A stretch of 8,436 nucleotides of DNA from JBOGGN01 sp050744165 (lineage in GTDB: Bacteria; Actinomycetota; Acidimicrobiia; Acidimicrobiales; Palsa-688). The notes below the pieces were generated by a model, which worked only from the letters and a program-made list of their open reading frames with translations, ran no database searches and was not told the origin of the DNA. Location of the stretch: the NCBI GenBank assembly GCA_050744165.1, contig JBOGGN010000336.1, positions 1 through 8,436 of the forward strand, read 5' to 3'. A program made the position numbers and the translations under genes. Below are positions 1-5,034 of this stretch, piece by piece. Numbering within the stretch: position 1 is the stretch's first letter; every line of letters starts with the position of its first letter.

Positions 1-2
1 CC

Positions 3-224
3 GCACGCCAGAACCAACGCGGCACCGCCAAGGGCCACCCAATCCCGGAGGCAGCCCGGGTGACACTCGTTCTCACCGACGACAGCGACGACAGCGACGA
101 CGGTGGCGGCTGGCGGCTGGCCGGCGCCCACCTGAGCTTCATCGCGGGGACGGTGGGCTCCCCGCCTCTCCCCCGCCCCGTCCCCGGCCCGTCCCCTGCG
201 GCCGGAAGCGAGGCCGCACGATGA
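3..224 (+). CDS. NTF2/SnoaL-like (ketosteroid-isomerase fold) protein, C-terminal part only
   Basis: This is a 5'-truncated gene: frame 3 is open from the window edge and gives 73 residues ending in TGA at 222-224. The visible part reads as the last two beta strands of a small cone-shaped NTF2/SnoaL-like domain, RVTLVL (residues 19-24 of the fragment) and WRLAGAHLSFIAGT (37-50), followed by a Pro-rich tail. The alternation and the WRL...HLSFIAG ending resemble SnoaL_3/ketosteroid-isomerase-like proteins from memory; no catalytic residue can be judged because the N-terminal half is missing. Between the strands sits an acidic loop TDDSDDSDD encoded by a short tandem repeat. Its stop overlaps the next gene's ATG as ATGA, so the two are probably cotranscribed and translationally coupled. 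The fold call is moderate; a function cannot be assigned. Confidence 0.7.
   Translation, partial: ARQNQRGTAKGHPIPEAARVTLVLTDDSDDSDDGGGWRLAGAHLSFIAGTVGSPPLPRPVPGPSPAAGSEAAR
78..101 (+). repeat. 9-bp in-frame tandem repeat (GACGACAGC, about 2.7 copies)
   Basis: The unit GACGACAGC occurs at 78-86 and 87-95, followed by GACGAC at 96-101. It is in frame with the upstream partial CDS and encodes Asp-Asp-Ser repeats in a loop between two predicted beta strands. A multiple of three keeps the frame, so copy-number change would only lengthen the loop. Confidence 0.8.
210..213 (+). promoter_or_regulatory. Ribosome binding site for the deazaflavin-reductase gene
   Basis: GAGG, within GGAAGCGAGG, lies 7 bases before the ATG at 221. 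It supports this start over the in-frame ATGs further in. It lies inside the end of the upstream coding region, as expected for coupled genes. Confidence 0.55.
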
Positions 225-706
225 GCCGACAACTCGAACCGGAAGCCAGCCGAATGGAGCGGCGGGCGAGGGTAATGAAGGCGGTCAACCGGCCGATGCG
301 GGTGCTGCTGAGCCTGCCGTTCCCGACTCCGTTGAGCAGCCGTCTGATGCTCGTGCGAGTGGTCGGCCGCAAGACCGGCCGCGTCTACCGGCAGCCCGTC
401 AGCTTCGTGCGCGACGGCGACACGCTGCTTACTCCGGGCGGCGGTCGGTGGAAGGGCAATTTGGCCAACGGCCAAGCGGTCACCTTGCGCCTCCGGGGCC
501 GGTCTGTCCAGGCCCGCCCGGACCTTGTCCGCGATCCGGACGAGGTGCACCAGCTCGTCGGGCGCATGGTGGCGGCCAACCGGCGGCTAGCGTCGTTCAT
601 CCCCTTCGTCGAACGCGACGGCACCATCAACATGGAGCAGCTGGAAACAGCCCTTCGCTACGGCTTCTGCGTCGTTCGCTGGCGCCTCGAGTCCGGAATC
701 CGTTGA
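221..706 (+). CDS. Nitroreductase family deazaflavin (F420)-dependent oxidoreductase
   Basis: The 161-residue product matches the small split-barrel flavin/deazaflavin family that includes mycobacterial Ddn. What is visible: a basic N-terminal helix (about 11-30), strand plus signature LMLVRVVGRKTGRVYRQPVSFV (42-63, with GRKTGR at 49-54), then DTLLTPGGGRWKGNLANG (67-84), the position where family members contact the cofactor phosphate, then a beta strand VTLRLRGRSVQARP (87-100). Length agrees with the family. Known members use reduced F420 to reduce nitro groups, quinones or other unsaturated substrates; the substrate here is unknown. The ATG has a GAGG site and overlaps the upstream stop (ATGA). 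The TGA overlaps a TTG that can start the MarR gene. No signal peptide or TM segment, so it is cytosolic or membrane-peripheral. Family call strong, exact activity inferred. Confidence 0.88.
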   Translation: MSRQLEPEASRMERRARVMKAVNRPMRVLLSLPFPTPLSSRLMLVRVVGRKTGRVYRQPVSFVRDGDTLLTPGGGRWKGNLANGQAVTLRLRGRSVQARPDLVRDPDEVHQLVGRMVAANRRLASFIPFVERDGTINMEQLETALRYGFCVVRWRLESGIR

Positions 707-1212
707 CCGTCGACGCCGAGGGACCGAGCCGGCCAGGGCGGCGCCCCGAGGTGGAACCCATCGGGGTCCACCTCAGTCGGGTGGCACGGACGGTGAGCCG
801 GGCCTTCGACGAGGTCCTCACCACCGCCGGTGCGTCGCTGCCGATCTGGCTCGTCCTGGTGTCGATCAAGAGCCAGACCCACGGCGCACAACGGAACCTG
901 GCGGCCTCGGTCGGCGTCGAAGGCCCGACGTTGACGCACCACCTGAACCGCATGGAGCGAGACGGGCTCGTCACCCGAACCCGCGATCCCGCCAACCGCC
1001 GCCAGCACCGAGTCGAGTTGACCGAGGCCGGCGAGCGCCTCTTTTTCCAGCTGCTGGGCACCGTCAGCGCCTTCGACGAGCAGATCCGCCGAGGCCTGAG
1101 CGCCGATGACCTGGCTCAGCTCCGCGGACTGTTGGACCGCCTGTCGGCCAACGTGACGCCGTCGTCGCTCGACGGGAGTTCGTCCCCGCGCGGCAGGAGT
1201 GCCTCCGGGTAG
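703..1212 (+). CDS. MarR family transcriptional regulator
   Basis: 169 residues if read from TTG at 703, which overlaps the previous stop as TTGA; I chose it for this coupling. GTG at 751 (no clear RBS, loses 16 residues) is a credible alternative and the domain is intact either way. Visible parts: N-terminal dimer helix (about 20-42), helix-turn-helix NLAASVGVEGPTLTHHLNRMERDGLV (65-90), and the wing TRTRDPANRRQHRVELTEAG (91-110) with the typical DPxxRR turn, then the C-terminal dimerisation helices (111-149). There are no cysteines, so cysteine-based redox sensing is excluded; a small-molecule ligand is more likely. By position it probably represses its own operon. The last 97 bases run antisense to the 3' end of the DUF5710 gene; the residues after about 150 are Ser/Arg/Gly-rich and poorly structured. 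Confidence 0.9.
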   Translation: MTVDAEGPSRPGRRPEVEPIGVHLSRVARTVSRAFDEVLTTAGASLPIWLVLVSIKSQTHGAQRNLAASVGVEGPTLTHHLNRMERDGLVTRTRDPANRRQHRVELTEAGERLFFQLLGTVSAFDEQIRRGLSADDLAQLRGLLDRLSANVTPSSLDGSSSPRGRSASG

Positions 1213-1751
1213 TCGACGACCACACCGTCGGCCCACAACGACGCCACCCCACCGTCGCCCTCCTCATCGAGTGCCGCGACCATCTGGTACAGGGGAAAGG
1301 CACCCTGGGTGGCCCCGCAGTGGACGCAGGTATTGGCCAGGTAACCGTCCGGGCGCGGCCGGGTCTTCCGGCGTTGGAGGGGCCCTATGCCGATCCGGAT
1401 GCACAGGGCGGGATCGAGCAACTGCTCCACGACGGGTGCGCAATCCTCCAGCGCCAGGTAGCCAATGTCATCCAGGAACACCGAAGGCTCCCAGTCGGAC
1501 TCCTCGGGCACCAGCAGGCCCACGACGCAGGTAGTGGGACCCTGGCAGTGCCAACACGCGACCCGGAGCAGCAACACCGGAAGGTTGACGGTTGGCCCCG
1601 GGACGGACATGTCGGCCCGAATCCAGCGAACGAAGCGCTGCACCGGCAGGCCAGCGCCCACGTACCAGCACCGGAATTCGCCATCCCATCGTGCGCCGAG
1701 CGCCTTGGCAGCGTCCTTCTCATGAAAGGGCACGTCGATATAGATGCGCAT
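1116..1751 (-). CDS. DUF5710 domain protein with two CxxC pairs
   Basis: 211 residues from the ATG at 1751, chosen because GGAGG sits 6 bases upstream; a longer reading to 1781 is less likely. Residues 1-45 form a clear DUF5710 domain: MRIYIDVPFHEKDAAKALG, then ARWDGEFRCWYV. After it comes CWHC (66-69), then a mixed alpha/beta region, then CVHC (142-145), which together could form one zinc ribbon split by about 70 residues. The tail after 185 is polar and Ser/Asp/Arg-rich. DUF5710 is a short domain of unknown function that, from memory, is often fused to DNA-processing proteins. The gene lies 53 bases downstream of an AlkA-like glycosylase on the same strand, so the two may be cotranscribed. 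Its 3' end overlaps the MarR gene. Domain call strong, function unknown. Confidence 0.82.
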   Translation of the reverse strand: MRIYIDVPFHEKDAAKALGARWDGEFRCWYVGAGLPVQRFVRWIRADMSVPGPTVNLPVLLLRVACWHCQGPTTCVVGLLVPEESDWEPSVFLDDIGYLALEDCAPVVEQLLDPALCIRIGIGPLQRRKTRPRPDGYLANTCVHCGATQGAFPLYQMVAALDEEGDGGVASLWADGVVVDYPEALLPRGDELPSSDDGVTLADRRSNSPRS

Positions 1752-1757
1752 TGGCAA

Positions 1758-1762
1758 CCTCC
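1758..1762 (-). promoter_or_regulatory. Strong Shine-Dalgarno site for the DUF5710 gene
   Basis: GGAGG on the minus strand ends 6 bases before the ATG at 1751-1749. It decides the start: the longer ORF would begin 30 bases upstream and place this site inside the coding region. Confidence 0.75.
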
Positions 1763-1804
1763 GGAAGGTCCGGCTCTCCATCCGGGCAGGACCGTTACTG
1801 GTTC

Positions 1805-2752
1805 CTATGCCGCTGACGGAGCTATCGCCGGGTCACGGCTCGCCGCCTCCAACCGGGCGCCCGCAGCCCGGACGAGGACGCTCACCCAGGTCCGCCACGG
1901 CCGCCATGCTTCGGCCACCCGCTCGACGTCGGCGGGCGAGGCGTGACCACCGAGGCCGTACAGCCGGCCCACCAGAGCCTGGAGCTTGGGCTCCTCGCCG
2001 GGCAGCAGGTCGGTGAGGCCCGTCGCCCGGATGAGGATGAGCTCGGCGTAGAAGGGACCGATCCCGGGGATTGTGCGCAGTAGCGCCCGAGCCCGCTCGA
2101 CGGGAAGGCCGGCCAGCAATGCGGCGTCGAGGTCGCCAGCCAGCGCCGCCCGGGCGACTCCCACCACCCGCTCCGCCCTGGGCGCCTCGACCCCGGCAAC
2201 CGCGGCCACGCCGCCGGTACCGAGTTCAACGATGGCCTCTGGGGTGGGCGCCGCCCACATCACGGTGCCCGCAACGTCGAATCGGGCACCAGCGGCTTCC
2301 GACAGGCACTGACGCCACCGGCGAGCGGTGGTCGCCGGGCGGCGCTGCGAGATCACCGACCACAGGGCAGCTTCATAGGGCGAATGAAACAGCGGCGGCC
2401 GCAACCCGGGGGCGGCTGCCAGCAGGCGGGCCACGACTGCGTCACGATCGCCCACCGCTTCATAGCCGCGGGCGTCGTGGTCGAGTGATAGCGCACGAGC
2501 CACCTGGGCCCTGACGGTCCCCACCATGGCCAGCCGATCGCCCAGCGGGCCGGCGAGCCCGTGGATCGTCCCGACGACCGAACCGTCGGCCGCCTGGGTG
2601 ACCGACACCCCGGCCTGGCCGTGGTAGCCGTCGACGCAGAACGCCAGTCGCATGGTGGCGTCGAACGCATCCTCGTGGCGTTGGCCGAATCCAAACAGGG
2701 CAGCCTCGGGCAGGCTGAATCGTCCTTGCGGTTCGATCGTGAAGGTCTCCAT
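1805..2752 (-). CDS. AlkA-like DNA-3-methyladenine glycosylase (HhH-GPD superfamily)
   Basis: 315 residues. The N-terminal part (1-105) resembles the beta-rich AlkA N-domain. The HhH-GPD core begins near SPYEAALWSVISQRR (124-138), typical of the helix that opens this fold. The helix-hairpin-helix is LRTIPGIGPFYAELILIR (225-242), followed by the Gly/Pro-Asp loop TDLLPGEEPKLQ (247-258), and the domain closes with AEAWRPWRTWVSVLV (280-294), matching the W-x-PWRS/T-Y pattern of AlkA. Aligned by eye to E. coli AlkA, the catalytic Asp238 position is Glu254. Family members flip out and cut the glycosidic bond of alkylated purines, starting base excision repair. No RBS is clear before the ATG; a palindrome sits 8 bases upstream. 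It diverges from the phosphoesterase and is followed by the DUF5710 gene. Role in repair is strong by family; substrate range is not known. Confidence 0.88.
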   Translation of the reverse strand: METFTIEPQGRFSLPEAALFGFGQRHEDAFDATMRLAFCVDGYHGQAGVSVTQAADGSVVGTIHGLAGPLGDRLAMVGTVRAQVARALSLDHDARGYEAVGDRDAVVARLLAAAPGLRPPLFHSPYEAALWSVISQRRPATTARRWRQCLSEAAGARFDVAGTVMWAAPTPEAIVELGTGGVAAVAGVEAPRAERVVGVARAALAGDLDAALLAGLPVERARALLRTIPGIGPFYAELILIRATGLTDLLPGEEPKLQALVGRLYGLGGHASPADVERVAEAWRPWRTWVSVLVRAAGARLEAASRDPAIAPSAA

Positions 2753-2834
2753 GACTCGAGACCGTACGGTCCAAGAGTGGACACGGAATGTCCTATTTCT
2801 TGGTCGGAAGGTTCGCGTCTGTCACAGTTGTCCG
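2753..2834. promoter_or_regulatory. Divergent intergenic region between glycosylase and phosphoesterase genes
   Basis: 82 bases between two head-to-head genes, somewhat richer in A/T than its flanks (for example TCCTATTTCTTGG at 2791-2803). Promoters for both directions are expected here, but I cannot place convincing -35/-10 pairs. The clearest element is the palindrome at 2760-2771. Confidence 0.5.
2754..2778. promoter_or_regulatory. Candidate operator: 12-bp perfect palindrome with flanking dyad
   Basis: GACCGTACGGTC at 2760-2771 is a perfect palindrome. It is flanked symmetrically by ACTC (2754-2757) and GAGT (2775-2778), with unequal spacers, giving an imperfect 25-base dyad. It lies 8 bases upstream of the glycosylase ATG, where a bound protein could block transcription or a folded leader could hide the start. 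No bound regulator is known from this window. Confidence 0.4.
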
Positions 2835-4274
2835 ATGGCTGCCTTTGATCGGACCATCGCCAAGTGGCACCTCCGGCACCGCGACCGCGGGTGGGAGGAC
2901 GAGCGCGCCCGGCCCAGCGAGCAGCCCGGCCACGATTCTCTCCCCGAGATCGAGCACATCGTGCTGCTGATGATGGAGAACCACTCCTTCGACAATTACC
3001 TCGGCACCCTCGGCCACGGCGACGGGTTGCCAGTCGCCGAGGACGGTGCGTGGGGTCCGGTCAACGAACTGTTGAATGGGGAGCCGGTACGGCCGTTCCA
3101 TTTGGCATCCACCGTCCAGCAGAACGGGGTGCCGACTCAGAGTTGGAACGCCAGCCATATCCAATTCGACGATGGCGCCAACGACGGGTTCGTTCGTAGC
3201 ATCAAGGACACTGTGCCCGGCGGTGATGGCAAGGTGCCGATGGGTTTCTGGACGGCGGAGGACCTGCCGTTCTATGCCGGGCTGGCGAAGACATTCGCCC
3301 TGGCCGACCGGTGGCACTGCTCGCTGCTCGGACCGACATTTCCCAACCGGCGCTTTCTGATCGCGGGAACGGCCAACGGGCTCATCGACGACGCGGCGGC
3401 GAGCATGATGGACTATCCCCGGACGGGCACGGTGTTTGATCTCCTCGACCGGAACGACATCAACTGGGTCAACTATCACCACGCCGGCAGCTGGAGGGTG
3501 ATCGCGAAACGGCTGCTCGGCAACGGCGGCCTGCGCGGCGCTCGGACGCTCAAGCTGCTCGTGACGAACCGGTTTCCCAAGGCCTTGAAAGTGGGACTCG
3601 ACAACCTGCAGTTCACCGCCGCTCTGTACCCCGTCGGGCTCTGGCGGTGCCTGCGCCATCTGCGGCACGCGAGGCGGTTCTTCATTGACGCCAGACGCGG
3701 CAAGCTGCCCCCGGTGTCCATTGTCGACCCCGACTTCCAGAGCAATTCCGAGGAGAACCCCTACGACATCCGCCTCGGAGAGAAGTTCGCGGCCGAGGTC
3801 ATCGACGCCGTCATGAAGGGCCCGGGCTGGGAACACACGCTCCTCATCTGGTTCTACGACGAGCACGGCGGCTATTACGACCACGTCCCGCCGCCGAGCG
3901 CGGTCGAACCCGATGACGTCCGGCCTCGCAGCCTGTTGCACGCGGGCGCGCCCCTTCGCTGGGTCCTGCAGCACCTCGGGCTGTGGAAGGGGCTGCGGAC
4001 CAAGGACTTCGGCGCCGGCCGTTACGACCGTCTCGGCTTTCGCGTCCCGGCGGTCATTGTCTCCCCCTTCGCCAAGGCGGGTTATGTGTCCTCGACGGTC
4101 TACGACCACACCTCGGTGCTGAAGCTGATCGAGGAAAAATGGAACCTGCCGCCGCTCACCAAGCGGGACGCGGCCGCAGTGGCACCGCTCGACATGCTCG
4201 ACCTGAAGAATCCGCCGTTCCGGGTACCCCCCACCCTGCCGGCTCCGGCGATGCCCTTCCGGGCGGCCGGCTGA
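2835..4274 (+). CDS. Phosphoesterase family protein (phospholipase C / acid phosphatase type), apparently not exported
   Basis: 479 residues from ATG 2835. It has the conserved order of the phosphoesterase family (PF04185): IEHIVLLMMENHSFDNYLG (39-57, metal-ligand E48/N49), LLGPTFPNRRFLIAGT (164-179, with Thr168 of GPTxPNR at the family nucleophile position), GKLPPVSIVDPDF (289-301), FYDEHGGYYDHVPPP (340-354, D342/E343), and VPAVIVSPFAKAGYVSSTVYDHTSVLKLIEEKW (404-436, D424/H425). Known members hydrolyse phospholipids or phosphomonoesters, often after Tat export. Here the N-terminus (MAAFDRTIAKWHLRHRDRG) is polar and charged, with no signal peptide or TM, so the product looks cytosolic. Residues about 215-285 are a basic insert rich in Arg/Lys. 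The start has no clear RBS; ATG 2751 has GAAGG upstream but would overlap the glycosylase start. Family certain, substrate unknown. Confidence 0.9.
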   Translation: MAAFDRTIAKWHLRHRDRGWEDERARPSEQPGHDSLPEIEHIVLLMMENHSFDNYLGTLGHGDGLPVAEDGAWGPVNELLNGEPVRPFHLASTVQQNGVPTQSWNASHIQFDDGANDGFVRSIKDTVPGGDGKVPMGFWTAEDLPFYAGLAKTFALADRWHCSLLGPTFPNRRFLIAGTANGLIDDAAASMMDYPRTGTVFDLLDRNDINWVNYHHAGSWRVIAKRLLGNGGLRGARTLKLLVTNRFPKALKVGLDNLQFTAALYPVGLWRCLRHLRHARRFFIDARRGKLPPVSIVDPDFQSNSEENPYDIRLGEKFAAEVIDAVMKGPGWEHTLLIWFYDEHGGYYDHVPPPSAVEPDDVRPRSLLHAGAPLRWVLQHLGLWKGLRTKDFGAGRYDRLGFRVPAVIVSPFAKAGYVSSTVYDHTSVLKLIEEKWNLPPLTKRDAAAVAPLDMLDLKNPPFRVPPTLPAPAMPFRAAG

Positions 4275-4290
4275 ACGAGGCCCGAGGCCT

Positions 4291-5034
4291 TTACCCAGCC
4301 AGGGTGGAAAAATCGGCGCTGCCGGGGTCGCCGTCGAAGATGACGGCCCCGTCCCGCAGGGCCACGCAGCGCTGGGCTCGGCCGACGAAGTCCATCTGGT
4401 GGGTGGCCACGATGACGGTGGCGCCCGAGTCGTTGGCGTCGTCGAGCAGGTCGACCAGCGCCGCCCGGCCGGGGGGGTCGAGGCCGACAAAGGGCTCGTC
4501 GATCAAGAGCAGCGAGAAGGGGCGGATGAGACCGAGCAGGATGGCCGTCTTTTGTCGCAGCCCCCGGCTGAAGCGCGACGGCAGGCCGTCGGCCCGCTCG
4601 GTCAAGTTGAGAGCATCGAGCAAACCCACCGCCCGCTCCTGCCAGTCCTCGGCCTCGTGGAGCCGGCAGACGTACTCGATGTGCTCCATCACCGACAGGT
4701 CGTCGTACAACACCGGGTTGTCGGGGAGGTAGGACACCGCGGCCCGTGCGTCGAGGGACCCCGCAGGGCTGCCAACAATGGTGATCTCCCCCGACGACGG
4801 CTCGAGCAGCCCGGCCGCCATCCGCAAGAGCGTGGTCTTTCCGGAGCCGTTGTGGCCGACCAGCACCAGCCGCTGGCCTTCGGGGACCGACAGGTCAAGG
4901 GGCTCGAGGGCGACCAGGTCCCCGTAGGCCTTGGTGACACCGGTGGCCTTCAAGACGTCGACGGACTTTTCGGCAGCAGCCATGAACGAGGCCAAGTTAT
5001 CCGAGGGCACCTGGGCCGCCCCCAACGGGCTCAC
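4291..5034 (-). CDS. ABC transporter ATP-binding protein
   Basis: 247 residues from GTG 5034, which overlaps the permease stop as GTGA. Visible motifs: Walker A GHNGSGKTT (60-68), Q-loop region YLPDNPVLYDDLSV (102-115), signature FSRGLRQK (155-162), Walker B LLLIDEP (175-181) with catalytic Glu180, D-loop GLD (184-186), and H-loop ATHQ (210-213). The Q-loop Gln is not visible: Asp/Asn occupy that place, as in many ABC-2-type exporter ATPases with YLPE/YLPD motifs. The first 25 residues precede the domain; ATG 4983 (residue 18) is an alternative start, but no RBS supports it better. It powers the membrane protein encoded directly upstream. An export role is inferred from subfamily and lack of a binding protein gene; substrate is unknown. 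Confidence 0.93.
   Translation of the reverse strand: MSPLGAAQVPSDNLASFMAAAEKSVDVLKATGVTKAYGDLVALEPLDLSVPEGQRLVLVGHNGSGKTTLLRMAAGLLEPSSGEITIVGSPAGSLDARAAVSYLPDNPVLYDDLSVMEHIEYVCRLHEAEDWQERAVGLLDALNLTERADGLPSRFSRGLRQKTAILLGLIRPFSLLLIDEPFVGLDPPGRAALVDLLDDANDSGATVIVATHQMDFVGRAQRCVALRDGAVIFDGDPGSADFSTLAG

Noticed and set aside
2..220. Open reading in the same frame upstream of the deazaflavin-reductase ATG
   Set aside because: It has no stop, but translates to Arg/Pro-rich sequence, while frame 3 over the same bases gives a sensible NTF2-like ending and a GAGG site marks the ATG at 221.
448..702. Upstream extension of the MarR reading frame to ATG 448
   Set aside because: It runs in another frame through the deazaflavin-reductase gene and translates to Pro/Gly/Arg-rich sequence with no family resemblance; the MarR domain begins after 703.
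1320..1946. 208-residue plus-strand ORF spanning the DUF5710 gene and the end of the glycosylase gene
   Set aside because: It crosses two convincing minus-strand genes and has no domain features or supporting RBS.
2793..4490. 565-residue antisense ORF on the minus strand across the phosphoesterase gene
   Set aside because: The opposite strand carries intact family motifs over its full length. The antisense product is low-complexity with no recognisable domain, a usual shadow in GC-rich codon usage.
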